Notes: generated by a model not told the origin, from the sequence alone. 64,000 bases of DNA from Diadophis punctatus similis (GCA_023053685.1 JALIGW010000057.1:2840710-2904709), one strand, 5' to 3'. Counted from the first letter of the stretch, positions 1 through 12,847 are shown. Program-made: numbers and translations.

Positions 1-419
1 AAAGATTATGCTGAAATCTACCACATCAATTTCTCTCTAGCTGACATTTTCCAGATGTGCAGAAGCAGAGTTCCAGGATTATGCTGAAATCTGCCTTGCA
101 ATTTTTCTCCAGGTGAAAATTTCCAGATGTGGACAAGCAGAGTTCAAAGACTATGCTGAAATCTAACATATCAATTTCTCTCTAGCTTACATTTTCCAGA
201 TGTGCAGAAGCAGAGTTCAAAGATTATGGTGAAATCTACCACATCAATTTCTCTCTAGCTGACATTTTCCAGACATGCAGAAGCAGCGTTCCAGGATTGT
301 GCTGAAAACCACCACATCAATTTCTCTCTAGCTGACTTTTCCAGATGTGCAGAAGCAGAGTGCCAGGATTTTGCTGTAACCACTACATCAATTTCTCTCT
401 AGCTGACTTTTCCAGATGT
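1..419 (+). repeat. Left-domain HOR, partial unit at window edge
   Basis: The window opens in mid-monomer. This stretch holds the marker variant with AGGTGAAAAT (position 111), then monomers ending GTAACCACTACATC and the start of the GCACATGTCC monomer. Compared with the next unit it lacks two monomers (146 bp) just after the marker: here the GTGGACAAGC monomer is followed directly by an AGCTTAC monomer, whereas at 2133 a GAGCACAAGC monomer intervenes. Confidence 0.85.
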
Positions 420-2529
420 GCAGAAGCACATGTCCAGGATTATGCTGAAATCTGCCTCTGCATTTCCCCTCTAGCTGACATTTTCCAGATGTGCGAAAGC
501 AGAGTTCAAAGATTATGCTGAAATCTGCCTCTGCATTTTCTTTCTAGCTGACATTTTCTAGATGTGTGGAAGCAGAGTTCCAAGATTATGCTGAAATCTA
601 CGACATCAATTTCTCTCTAGCTTACATTTTCTAGATGTGCAGAAGCAGTGTTCCAGCATTATGCTGAAATCTGCCACATAAACTTCTCTCTAGCTGACAT
701 TTGCCAGGTGTGCAGAAGCAGAGTTCCAGGATTATGCTGAAATCAGCCTCTGCATTTTCTCTCTAGCTGACATTTTCCAGATGTGCAGAAGCAGAGTTCC
801 AAGATTATGCTGAAATCTGCCTTGCAATTTCTCTCTAGCTGACATTTTCCAGATGAGCGCAAGCAGAGTTCAAAGATTATGGTGAACTCTACCCCATCAA
901 TTTCTCTCTAGCTTACATTTTCCAGATGTGCAGAAGCAGAGTTCAAAGATTATGCTGAAATCTAACACATCAATTTCTCTCTAGCTGAAATTTTCTAGGT
1001 GTGCACAAGCAGAGTTCCAGGATTATGCTGAAATCTGCCTCTGCATTTTCCCTCTAGCTGACATTTTCCAGATGTGAAGAAGCAGAGTTCAAAGATTCTG
1101 CTGAAATCTACCACATAAATTCCTATGTAGCTGACATTTTTCAGATGTGCTGAAGCAGAGTTCCAGGATTATGCTGAAAGCGGCCTCTGCATTTTCTCTC
1201 TAGCTGACATTCTCCAGATGTGCAGAAGCAGAGTTCAAAGATTATGCTGAAATCTACAACATCAATTTCTCTCTAGCTTACATTTTCTAGATGTGCAGAA
1301 GCAGAGTTCCAGCATTATGCTGAAATCTGCCACATAAAATTCTCTCTAGCTGACATTTTCCAGATGTGCAGAAGCAGAGTTCAAATATTATGCTGAAATC
1401 TACCATACCAATTTCTCTCTAGCTGACATTTGCCAGATGTGAAGAAGCAGAGTTCCAGGATTGTGCTGAAATCTACCATACCAATTTCTCTCTAGCTGAC
1501 ATTTGCCAGATGTGAAGAAGCAGAGTTCCAGGATTGTGCTGAAAACCACCACATCAATTTCTCTCTAGCTTACATTTTCCAGATGTGCAGAAGCAGAGTT
1601 CCAGGATTTTGCTGAAATGTGCCTTGCAATTTCTCTCTAGCTGACTTTTCCAGATGTGAAGAAGCAGAGTTCAAACATTATGCTGAAATCTACCACATCA
1701 ATTTCTCTCTAGCTGACATTTGCCAGATGTGCAGAAGCAGATTTCCAGGATTATGCTGAAATCAGCCTCTGCATTTTCTCTCTAGCTGACATTTTCCAGA
1801 TGTGAAGAAGCAGAGTTCAAAGATTATGCTGAAATCTACCACATAAATTCCTATCTAGCTGACATTTTTCAGATGTGATGAAGCAGAGTTCCAGGATTAT
1901 GCTGAAATCAGCCTCTGCATTTTCTCTCTAGCTGACATTCTCCAGATGTGCAGAAGCAGAGTTCAAAGATTATGCTGAAATCTACCACATCAATTTCTCT
2001 CTAGCTGACATTTTCCAGATGTGCAGAAGCAGAGTTCCAGGATTATGCTGAAATCTGCCTTGCAATTTTTCTCCAGGTGAAAATTTCCAGATGTGGACAA
2101 GCAGAGTTCAAAGACTATGCTGAAATCTAACATATCAATTTCTCTCTAGCTGACATTTTCCAGATGAGCACAAGCAGAGTTCAAAGATTATGGTGAACTC
2201 TACCACATCAATTTCTCTCTAGCTTACATTTTCCAGATGTGCAGAAGCAGAGTTCAAAGATTATGGTGAAATCTACCACATCAATTTCTCTCTAGCTGAC
2301 ATTTTCCAGACATGCAGAAGCAGCGTTCCAGGATTGTGCTGAAAACCACCACATCAATTTCTCTCTAGCTGACTTTTCCAGATGTGCAGAAGCAGAGTTC
2401 CAGGTGTATGCTGAAATCTGCCTTGCAATTTCTCTCTAGCTGACTTTTCGCAGATGTGCAGAAGCAGAGTTCCAGGATTATGCTGAAAACCACCACATCA
2501 ATTTCTGTCTAGCTGACTTTTCCAGATGT
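420..2529 (+). repeat. 29-monomer HOR unit, copy 1 of an adjacent 2110-bp pair
   Basis: Comparison line by line shows this segment repeated at an offset of exactly 2110 bp, about 29 monomers of 72.8 bp. I noticed no base difference between the two copies, and rare variants such as CTACCCCATC (near 890 and 3000) and AAAGCGGCC (near 1179 and 3289) are shared only by them. The left edge is near 420, within the GCACATGTCC monomer, where the second copy is joined on. Confidence 0.88.
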
Positions 2530-4639
2530 GCAGAAGCACATGTCCAGGATTATGCTGAAATCTGCCTCTGCATTTCCCCTCTAGCTGACATTTTCCAGAT
2601 GTGCGAAAGCAGAGTTCAAAGATTATGCTGAAATCTGCCTCTGCATTTTCTTTCTAGCTGACATTTTCTAGATGTGTGGAAGCAGAGTTCCAAGATTATG
2701 CTGAAATCTACGACATCAATTTCTCTCTAGCTTACATTTTCTAGATGTGCAGAAGCAGTGTTCCAGCATTATGCTGAAATCTGCCACATAAACTTCTCTC
2801 TAGCTGACATTTGCCAGGTGTGCAGAAGCAGAGTTCCAGGATTATGCTGAAATCAGCCTCTGCATTTTCTCTCTAGCTGACATTTTCCAGATGTGCAGAA
2901 GCAGAGTTCCAAGATTATGCTGAAATCTGCCTTGCAATTTCTCTCTAGCTGACATTTTCCAGATGAGCGCAAGCAGAGTTCAAAGATTATGGTGAACTCT
3001 ACCCCATCAATTTCTCTCTAGCTTACATTTTCCAGATGTGCAGAAGCAGAGTTCAAAGATTATGCTGAAATCTAACACATCAATTTCTCTCTAGCTGAAA
3101 TTTTCTAGGTGTGCACAAGCAGAGTTCCAGGATTATGCTGAAATCTGCCTCTGCATTTTCCCTCTAGCTGACATTTTCCAGATGTGAAGAAGCAGAGTTC
3201 AAAGATTCTGCTGAAATCTACCACATAAATTCCTATGTAGCTGACATTTTTCAGATGTGCTGAAGCAGAGTTCCAGGATTATGCTGAAAGCGGCCTCTGC
3301 ATTTTCTCTCTAGCTGACATTCTCCAGATGTGCAGAAGCAGAGTTCAAAGATTATGCTGAAATCTACAACATCAATTTCTCTCTAGCTTACATTTTCTAG
3401 ATGTGCAGAAGCAGAGTTCCAGCATTATGCTGAAATCTGCCACATAAAATTCTCTCTAGCTGACATTTTCCAGATGTGCAGAAGCAGAGTTCAAATATTA
3501 TGCTGAAATCTACCATACCAATTTCTCTCTAGCTGACATTTGCCAGATGTGAAGAAGCAGAGTTCCAGGATTGTGCTGAAATCTACCATACCAATTTCTC
3601 TCTAGCTGACATTTGCCAGATGTGAAGAAGCAGAGTTCCAGGATTGTGCTGAAAACCACCACATCAATTTCTCTCTAGCTTACATTTTCCAGATGTGCAG
3701 AAGCAGAGTTCCAGGATTTTGCTGAAATGTGCCTTGCAATTTCTCTCTAGCTGACTTTTCCAGATGTGAAGAAGCAGAGTTCAAACATTATGCTGAAATC
3801 TACCACATCAATTTCTCTCTAGCTGACATTTGCCAGATGTGCAGAAGCAGATTTCCAGGATTATGCTGAAATCAGCCTCTGCATTTTCTCTCTAGCTGAC
3901 ATTTTCCAGATGTGAAGAAGCAGAGTTCAAAGATTATGCTGAAATCTACCACATAAATTCCTATCTAGCTGACATTTTTCAGATGTGATGAAGCAGAGTT
4001 CCAGGATTATGCTGAAATCAGCCTCTGCATTTTCTCTCTAGCTGACATTCTCCAGATGTGCAGAAGCAGAGTTCAAAGATTATGCTGAAATCTACCACAT
4101 CAATTTCTCTCTAGCTGACATTTTCCAGATGTGCAGAAGCAGAGTTCCAGGATTATGCTGAAATCTGCCTTGCAATTTTTCTCCAGGTGAAAATTTCCAG
4201 ATGTGGACAAGCAGAGTTCAAAGACTATGCTGAAATCTAACATATCAATTTCTCTCTAGCTGACATTTTCCAGATGAGCACAAGCAGAGTTCAAAGATTA
4301 TGGTGAACTCTACCACATCAATTTCTCTCTAGCTTACATTTTCCAGATGTGCAGAAGCAGAGTTCAAAGATTATGGTGAAATCTACCACATCAATTTCTC
4401 TCTAGCTGACATTTTCCAGACATGCAGAAGCAGCGTTCCAGGATTGTGCTGAAAACCACCACATCAATTTCTCTCTAGCTGACTTTTCCAGATGTGCAGA
4501 AGCAGAGTTCCAGGTGTATGCTGAAATCTGCCTTGCAATTTCTCTCTAGCTGACTTTTCGCAGATGTGCAGAAGCAGAGTTCCAGGATTATGCTGAAAAC
4601 CACCACATCAATTTCTGTCTAGCTGACTTTTCCAGATGT
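2530..4639 (+). repeat. 29-monomer HOR unit, copy 2 of an adjacent 2110-bp pair
   Basis: Second copy of the 2110-bp unit. At its right edge the copies part: the GCACATGTCC monomer seen near 2530 is replaced near 4640 by a GCAGAGTTCCAGC monomer, leading into a different block. It contains a second AGGTGAAAAT marker at 4185, 2110 bp after the one at 2075. Confidence 0.88.
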
Positions 4640-6462
4640 GCAGAAGCAGAGTTCCAGCATTATGCTGAAATCTGCCACATAAACATCTCTCTAGCTGACA
4701 TTTTCCAGATGTGCAGAAGCAGAGTTCAAAGATTAAGCTGAAATCTGCCTTGCAATTTGTCTCCAAGTGAAATTTTCCAGATGTGGAGAAGCAGAGTTCA
4801 GAGATTATGCTGAAATCTACCACATCAATCTCTCTCTAGCTGACTTTTCCAGATGTGCAGAAGCAGAGTTCCAGCATTATGCTGAAATCTACCACATCAA
4901 TTTCTCTCTAGCTGACATTTTCCAGATGTGAGGAAGCAGTGTTCCAGGATTATGCTGAAATCAGCCTCTGCATTTTCTCTCTAGCTGACATTTTCCAGAT
5001 GTGCAGAAGCAGAGTTCAAAGATTATGCTGAAATCTGCCTTGCAATTTCTCTCTAGCTGACATTTTCCAGATGAGCGCAAGCAGAGTTCAAAGATTATGG
5101 TGAACTCTACCACATCAATTTCTCTCTAGCTTACATTTTCCAGATGTGCAGAAGCAGAGTTCAAAGATTATGCTGAAATCTAACACATCAATTTCTCTCT
5201 AGCTGAAATTTTCTAGATGTGCACAAGCAGAGTTCCAGGATTATGCTGAAATCTGCCTCTGCATTTTCCCTCTAGCTGACATTTTCCAGATGTGAAGAAG
5301 CAGAGTTCAAAGATTCTGCTGAAATCTACCACATAAATTCCTATCTAGCTGACATTTTTCAGTTGTGCTGAAGCAGAGTTCCAGGATTATGCTGAAATCA
5401 GCCTCTGCATTTTCTCTCTAGCTGACATTCTCCAGATGTGCTGAAGCAGAGTTCAAAGATTATGGTGAACTCTACCACATCAATTTCTCTCTAGCTTACA
5501 TTTTCCAGATGTGCAGAAGCAGAGTTCAAAGATTATGCTGAAATCTAACACATCAATTTCTCTCTAGCTGAAATTTTCTAGATGTGCAGAAGCAGAGTTC
5601 CAGGATTATGCTGAAATCTGCCTCTGCATTTTCCCTCTAGCTGACATTTTCCAGATGTGCGGAAGCAGAGTTCCAGGATTATGCTGAAATCAGCCTCTGC
5701 ATTTTCTCTCTAGCTGACATTTTTCAGATGTTCGGAAGCAGAGAGCAAAGATTATGCTGAAATCAACCACATAAATTTTCCCCAGCTGACATTCTCCAGA
5801 TGTGCAGAAGCAGAGTTCAAAGATTATGCTGAAATCTACGACATCAATTTCTCTCTAGCTTACATTTTCTAGATGTGCAGAAGCAGAGTTCCAGCATTAT
5901 GCTGAAATCTGCCACATAAAATTCTCTCTAGCTGACATTTTCCAGATGTGCAGAAGCAGAGTTCAAATATTTTGCTGAAATCTACCATACCAATTTCTCT
6001 CTAGCTGACATTTGCCAGATGTGAAGAAGCAGAGTTCCAGGATTGTGCTGAAATCTACCATACCAATTTCTCTCTAGCTGACATTTGCCAGATGTGAAGA
6101 AGCAGAGTTCCAGGATTGTGCTGAAAACCACCACATCAATTTCTCTCTAGCTTACATTTTCCAGATGTGCAGAAGCAGAGTTCCAGGATTTTGCTGAAAT
6201 GTGCCTTGCAATTTCTCTCTAGCTGACTTTTCCAGATGTGAAGAAGCAGAGTTCAAACATTATGCTGAAATCTACCACATAAATTCCTATCTAGCTGACA
6301 TTTTTCAGATGTGATGAAGCAGAGTTCCAGGATTATGCTGAAATCTGCCTCTGCATTTCCCCTCTAGCTGACATTTTCCAGATGTGCGAAAGCAGAGTTC
6401 AAAGATTATGCTGAAATCTGCCTCTGCATTTTCTTTCTAGCTGACATTTTCTAGATGTGTGG
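4640..6462 (+). repeat. Left-domain block D, first of three copies
   Basis: A stretch of monomers with its own set of markers: AACATCTCTCTAG, GTCTCCAAGTG, GTTCAGAGATT, GTGAGGAAGCAGTG, TTTTCAGTTGTGC and GATGTTCGGAAG. The same order is found at about 16215-18037 (offset 11575) and 25818-27640 (offset 21178). Private differences include GATTAAGCTG here (near 4733) against GATTATGCTG in the others, and ATTTTGCTG (near 5969) against ATTATGCTG. Confidence 0.85.
5586..5627 (-). other. Possible hairpin within CTGCCTCTGC-type monomers (example)
   Basis: In monomers with the variable segment CTGCCTCTGC, that segment (5618-5627) is nearly the reverse complement of GCAGAAGCAG (5586-5595). The stem is 10 bp with a 22-base loop. 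On the plus strand one pair is an A-C mismatch; in a minus-strand transcript the same pair is a G-U wobble, so the stem would be continuous. Monomers with CTGCCTTGC or CTACCACATC cannot form it. Whether the array is transcribed is unknown, and this may be chance in a low-complexity purine/pyrimidine unit. Confidence 0.4.
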
Positions 6463-8721
6463 AAGCAGAGTTCCAAGATTATGCTGAAATCTTCGACATC
6501 AATTTCTCTCTAGCTTACATTTTCTAGATGTGCAGAAGCAGTGTTCCAGCATTATGCTGAAATCTGCCACATAAACTTCTCTCTAGCTGACATTTTCCAG
6601 ATGTGAGGAAGCAGTGTTCCAGGATTATGCTGAAATCAGCCTCTGCATTTTCTCTCTAGCTGACATTTTCCAGATGTGCAGAAGCAGAGTTCCAAGATTA
6701 TGCTGAAATCTGCCTTGCAATTTCTCTCTAGCTGACATTTTCCAGATGAGCGCAAGCAGAGTTCAAAGATTATGGTGAACTCTACCACATCAATTTCTCT
6801 CTAGCTTACATTTTCCAGATGTGCAGAAGCAGAGTTCAAAGATTATGCTGAAATCTAACACATCAATTTCTCTCTAGCTGAAATTTTCTAGGTGTGCACA
6901 AGCAGAGTTCCAGGATTATGCTGAAATCTGCCTCTGCATTTTCCCTCTAGCTGACATTTTCCAGATGTGAAGAAGCAGAGTTCAAAGATTCTGCTGAAAT
7001 CTACCACATAAATTCCTATGTAGCTGACATTTTTCAGATGAGTGCAAGCAGAGTTCAAAGATTATGCTGAAATCTGCCTCTGCATTTTCTTTCTAGCTGA
7101 CATTTTCTAGATGTGTGGAAGCAGAGTTCCAAGATTATGCTGAAATCTACGACATCAATTTCTCTCTAGCTTACATTTTCTAGATGTGCAGAAGCAGTGT
7201 TACAGCATTATGCTGAAATCTGCCACATAAACTTCTCTCTAGCTGACATTTGCCAGGTGTGCAGAAGCAGAGTTCCAGGATTATGCTGAAATCAGCCTCT
7301 GCATTTTCTCTCTAGCTGACATTTTCCAGATGTGCAGAAGCAGAGTTCCAAGATTATGCTGAAATCTGCCTTGCAATTTCTCTCTAGCTGACATTTTCCA
7401 GATGAGCGCAAGCAGAGTTCAAAGATTATGGTGAACTCTACCACATCAATTTCTCTCTAGCTTACATTTTCCAGATGTGCAGAAGCAGAGTTCAAAGATT
7501 ATGCTGAAATCTAACACATCAATTTCTCTCTAGCTGAAATTTTCTAGGTGTGCACAAGCAGAGTTCCAGGATTATGCTGAAATCTGCCTCTGCATTTTCC
7601 CTCTAGCTGACATTTTCCAGATGTGAAGAAGCAGAGTTCAAAGATTCTGCTGAAATCTACCACATAAATTCCTATGTAGCTGACATTTTTCAGATGTGCT
7701 GAAGCAGAGTTCCAGGATTATGCTGAAAGCAGCCTCTGCATTTTCTCTCTAGCTGACATTCTCCAGATGTGCAGAAGCAGAGTTCAAAGATTATGCTGAA
7801 ATCTACAACATCAATTTCTCTCTAGCTTACATTTTCTAGATGTGCAGAAGCAGAGTTCCAGCATTATGCTGAAATCTGCCACATAAAATTCTCTCTAGCT
7901 GACATTTTCCAGATGTGCAGAAGCAGAGTTCAAATATTATGCTGAAATCTACCATACCAATTTCTCTCTAGCTGACATTTGCCAGATGTGAAGAAGCAGA
8001 GTTCCAGGATTGTGCTGAAATCTATCATACCAATTTCTCTCTAGCTGACATTTGCCAGATGTGAAGAAGCAGAGTTCCAGGATTGTGCTGAAAACCACCA
8101 CATCAATTTCTCTCTAGCTTACATTTTCCAGATGTGCAGAAGCAGAGTTCCAGGATTTTGCTGAAATGTGCCTTGCAATTTCTCTCTAGCTGACTTTTCC
8201 AGATGTGAAGAAGCAGAGTTCAAACATTATGCTGAAATCTACCACATCAATTTCTCTCTAGCTGACATTTGCCAGATGTGCAGAAGCAGATTTCCAGGAT
8301 TATGCTGAAATCAGCCTCTGCATTTTCTCTCAAGCTGACATTTTCCAGATGTGAAGAAGCAGAGTTCAAAGATTATGCTGAAATCTACCACATCAATTTC
8401 TCTCTAGCTGACATTTTCCAGATGTGCAGAAGCAGATTTCCAGGATTATGCTGAAATCAGCCTCTGCATTTTCTCTCTAGCTGACATTTTCCAGATGTGA
8501 AGAAGCAGAGTTCAAAGATTATGCTGAAATCTACCACATAAATTCCTATCTAGCTGACATTTTTCAGATGTGATGAAGCAGAGTTCCAGGATTATGCTGA
8601 AATCAGCCTCTGCATTTTCTCTCTAGCTGACATTCTCCAGATGTGCAGAAGCAGAGTTCAAAGATTATGCTGAAATCTACCACATCAATTTCTCTCTAGC
8701 TGACATTTTCCAGATGTGCAG
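6463..8721 (+). repeat. 31-monomer HOR unit, copy 1 of an adjacent 2259-bp pair
   Basis: A 2259-bp unit (31 monomers) that is followed at once by a second copy. Shared rare variants fix the pairing: CTTCGACATC at 6491 and 8750, AGTGCAAGCA at 7041 and 9300, and GTGTTACAGC near 7197 and 9456. One difference seen is CTACAACATC near 7802 against CTACGACATC near 10061. Near 8322-8467 this copy carries two extra monomers (CTCTCAAGCTGAC type) that copy 2 lacks; the same pair recurs near 12400-12545. Confidence 0.87.
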
Positions 8722-10882
8722 AAGCAGAGTTCCAAGATTATGCTGAAATCTTCGACATCAATTTCTCTCTAGCTTACATTTTCTAGATGTGCAGAAGCAG
8801 TGTTCCAGCATTATGCTGAAATCTGCCACATAAACTTCTCTCTAGCTGACATTTTCCAGATGTGAGGAAGCAGTGTTCCAGGATTATGCTGAAATCAGCC
8901 TCTGCATTTTCTCTCTAGCTGACATTTTCCAGATGTGCAGAAGCAGAGTTCCAAGATTATGCTGAAATCTGCCTTGCAATTTCTCTCTAGCTGACATTTT
9001 CCAGATGAGCGCAAGCAGAGTTCAAAGATTATGGTGAACTCTACCACATCAATTTCTCTCTAGCTTACATTTTCCAGATGTGCAGAAGCAGAGTTCAAAG
9101 ATTATGCTGAAATCTAACACATCAATTTCTCTCTAGCTGAAATTTTCTAGGTGTGCACAAGCAGAGTTCCAGGATTATGCTGAAATCTGCCTCTGCATTT
9201 TCCCTCTAGCTGACATTTTCCAGATGTGAAGAAGCAGAGTTCAAAGATTCTGCTGAAATCTACCACATAAATTCCTATGTAGCTGACATTTTTCAGATGA
9301 GTGCAAGCAGAGTTCAAAGATTATGCTGAAATCTGCCTCTGCATTTTCTTTCTAGCTGACATTTTCTAGATGTGTGGAAGCAGAGTTCCAAGATTATGCT
9401 GAAATCTACGACATCAATTTCTCTCTAGCTTACATTTTCTAGATGTGCAGAAGCAGTGTTACAGCATTATGCTGAAATCTGCCACATAAACTTCTCTCTA
9501 GCTGACATTTGCCAGGTGTGCAGAAGCAGAGTTCCAGGATTATGCTGAAATCAGCCTCTGCATTTTCTCTCTAGCTGACATTTTCCAGATGTGCAGAAGC
9601 AGAGTTCCAAGATTATGCTGAAATCTGCCTTGCAATTTCTCTCTAGCTGACATTTTCCAGATGAGCGCAAGCAGAGTTCAAAGATTATGGTGAACTCTAC
9701 CACATCAATTTCTCTCTAGCTTACATTTTCCAGATGTGCAGAAGCAGAGTTCAAAGATTATGCTGAAATCTAACACATCAATTTCTCTCTAGCTGAAATT
9801 TTCTAGGTGTGCACAAGCAGAGTTCCAGGATTATGCTGAAATCTGCCTCTGCATTTTCCCTCTAGCTGACATTTTCCAGATGTGAAGAAGCAGAGTTCAA
9901 AGATTCTGCTGAAATCTACCACATAAATTCCTATGTAGCTGACATTTTTCAGATGTGCTGAAGCAGAGTTCCAGGATTATGCTGAAAGCAGCCTCTGCAT
10001 TTTCTCTCTAGCTGACATTCTCCAGATGTGCAGAAGCAGAGTTCAAAGATTATGCTGAAATCTACGACATCAATTTCTCTCTAGCTTACATTTTCTAGAT
10101 GTGCAGAAGCAGAGTTCCAGCATTATGCTGAAATCTGCCACATAAAATTCTCTCTAGCTGACATTTTCCAGATGTGCAGAAGCAGAGTTCAAATATTATG
10201 CTGAAATCTACCATACCAATTTCTCTCTAGCTGACATTTGCCAGATGTGAAGAAGCAGAGTTCCAGGATTGTGCTGAAATCTATCATACCAATTTCTCTC
10301 TAGCTGACATTTGCCAGATGTGAAGAAGCAGAGTTCCAGGATTGTGCTGAAAACCACCACATCAATTTCTCTCTAGCTTACATTTTCCAGATGTGCAGAA
10401 GCAGAGTTCCAGGATTTTGCTGAAATGTGCCTTGCAATTTCTCTCTAGCTGACTTTTCCAGATGTGAAGAAGCAGAGTTCAAACATTATGCTGAAATCTA
10501 CCACATCAATTTCTCTCTAGCTGACATTTGCCAGATGTGCAGAAGCAGATTTCCAGGATTATGCTGAAATCAGCCTCTGCATTTTTTCTCTAGCTGACAT
10601 TTTCCAGATGTGAAGAAGCAGAGTTCAAAGATTATGCTGAAATCTACCACATAAATTCCTATCTAGCTGACATTTTTCAGATGTGATGAAGCAGAGTTCC
10701 AGGATTATGCTGAAATCAGCCTCTGCATTTTCTCTCTAGCTGACATTCTCCAGATGTGCAGAAGCAGAGTTCAAAGATTATGCTGAAATCTACCACATCA
10801 ATTTCTCTCTAGCTGACATTTTCCAGATGTGCAGAAGCAGAGTTCCAGGATTATGCTGAAATCTGCCTTGCAATTTTTCTCC
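8722..10882 (+). repeat. 31-monomer HOR unit, copy 2 of an adjacent 2259-bp pair
   Basis: The second copy matches the first for about 1860 bp and then differs near 10580, where it has a GCATTTTTTCTCTAG monomer and lacks the two extra monomers of copy 1. The left junction is a GCAGAAGCAGAGTTCCAAG monomer near 8722, where copy 1 has a TGTGTGGAAG monomer upstream. Confidence 0.86.
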
Positions 10883-12847
10883 AGGTGAAAATTTCCAGAT
10901 GTGGACAAGCAGAGTTCAAAGACTATGCTGAAATCTAACAAATCAATTTCTCTCTAGCTTACATTTTCCAGATGTGCAGAAGCAGAGTTCAAAGATTATG
11001 GTGAAATCTACCACATCAATTTCTCTCTAGCTGACATTTTCCAGACATGCAGAAGCAGCGTTCCAGGATTGTGCTGAAAACCACCACATCAATTTCTCTC
11101 TAGCTGACTTTTCCAGATGTGCAGAAGCAGAGTGCCAGGATTTTGCTGTAACCACTACATCAATTTCTCTCTAGCTGACTTTTCCAGATGTGCAGAAGCA
11201 CATGTCCAGGATTATGCTGAAATCTGCCTCTGCATTTCCCCTCTAGCTGACATTTTCCAGATGTGCGAAAGCAGAGTTCAAAGATTATGCTGAAATCTGC
11301 CTCTGCATTTTCTTTCTAGCTGACATTTTCTAGATGTGTGGAAGCAGAGTTCCAAGATTATGCTGAAATCTACGACATCAATTTCTCTCTAGCTTACATT
11401 TTCTAGATGTGCAGAAGCAGTGTTCCAGCATTATGCTGAAATCTGCCACATAAACTTCTCTCTAGCTGACATTTGCCAGGTGTGCAGAAGCAGAGTTCCA
11501 GGATTATGCTGAAATCAGCCTCTGCATTTTCTCTCTAGCTGACATTTTCCAGATGTGCAGAAGCAGAGTTCAAAGATTATGCTGAAATCTAACACATCAA
11601 TTTCTCTCTAGCTGAAATTTTCTAGGTGTGCACAAGCAGAGTTCCAGGATTATGCTGAAATCTGCCTCTGCATTTTCCCTCTAGCTGACATTTTCCAGAT
11701 GTGAAGAAGCAGAGTTCAAAGATTCTGCTGAAATCTACCACATAAATTCCTATGTAGCTGACATTTTTCAGATGTGCTGAAGCAGAGTTCCAGGATTATG
11801 CTGAAAGCAGCCTCTGCATTTTCTCTCTAGCTGACATTCTCCAGATGTGCAGAAGCAGAGTTCAAAGATTATGCTGAAATCTACAACATCAATTTCTCTC
11901 TAGCTTACATTTTCTAGATGTGCAGAAGCAGAGTTCCAGCATTATGCTGAAATCTGCCACATAAAATTCTCTCTAGCTGACATTTTCCAGATGTGCAGAA
12001 GCAGAGTTCAAATATTATGCTGAAATCTACCATACCAATTTCTCTCTAGCTGACATTTGCCAGATGTGAAGAAGCAGAGTTCCAGGATTGTGCTGAAATC
12101 TATCATACCAATTTCTCTCTAGCTGACATTTGCCAGATGTGAAGAAGCAGAGTTCCAGGATTGTGCTGAAAACCACCACATCAATTTCTCTCTAGCTTAC
12201 ATTTTCCAGATGTGCAGAAGCAGAGTTCCAGGATTTTGCTGAAATGTGCCTTGCAATTTCTCTCTAGCTGACTTTTCCAGATGTGAAGAAGCAGAGTTCA
12301 AACATTATGCTGAAATCTACCACATCAATTTCTCTCTAGCTGACATTTGCCAGATGTGCAGAAGCAGATTTCCAGGATTATGCTGAAATCAGCCTCTGCA
12401 TTTTCTCTCAAGCTGACATTTTCCAGATGTGAAGAAGCAGAGTTCAAAGATTATGCTGAAATCTACCACATCAATTTCTCTCTAGCTGACATTTTCCAGA
12501 TGTGCAGAAGCAGATTTCCAGGATTATGCTGAAATCAGCCTCTGCATTTTCTCTCTAGCTGACATTTTCCAGATGTGAAGAAGCAGAGTTCAAAGATTAT
12601 GCTGAAATCTACCACATAAATTCCTATCTAGCTGACATTTTTCAGATGTGATGAAGCAGAGTTCCAGGATTATGCTGAAATCAGCCTCTGCATTTTCTCT
12701 CTAGCTGACATTCTCCAGATGTGCAGAAGCAGAGTTCAAAGATTATGCTGAAATCTACCACATCAATTTCTCTCTAGCTGACATTTTCCAGATGTGCAGA
12801 AGCAGAGTTCCAGGATTATGGTGAAATCTGCCTTGCAATTTTTCTCC
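10883..12847 (+). repeat. 27-monomer HOR unit, 1965 bp
   Basis: The interval between successive AGGTGAAAAT markers is 1965 bp, about 27 monomers. It has the same length as other 27-monomer units but a different content: two monomers are missing near 11565, where GTTCAAAGATTATG joins directly to the CTAACACATC monomer, and two extra monomers are present near 12400-12545. The 11.5-12.8 kb part matches 7.4-8.7 kb at an offset of 4078 bp (56 monomers). Confidence 0.84.

Noticed and set aside
4608..4823. Minus-strand open frames of 60-98 codons that recur with nearly the same peptide (for example 4608-4823, 16183-16398, 36642-36824, 56954-57250)
   Set aside because: They appear wherever 72-bp monomers (24 codons) follow each other and end where a 73-bp monomer shifts the frame. 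The peptide is itself the repeat, positions follow the HOR copies, and there is no sign of a promoter, domain or coding constraint.
5731..5747. CENP-B box-like motif around GATGTTCGGAAGC
   Set aside because: It has TTCG, but the A and CGGG positions of the CENP-B box consensus (NTTCGNNNNANNCGGGN) do not match. The other CpG-containing variants I checked (CTTCGACATC, TTTCGCAG, GTGCGGAAG) also fail.
8269..8454. Plus-strand open frames (8269-8454, identical at 12347-12532; 33447-33638; 53431-53613)
   Set aside because: The identity of the first pair is explained by a duplicated DNA block at an offset of 4078 bp. All are read-through of repeat monomers without gene features.
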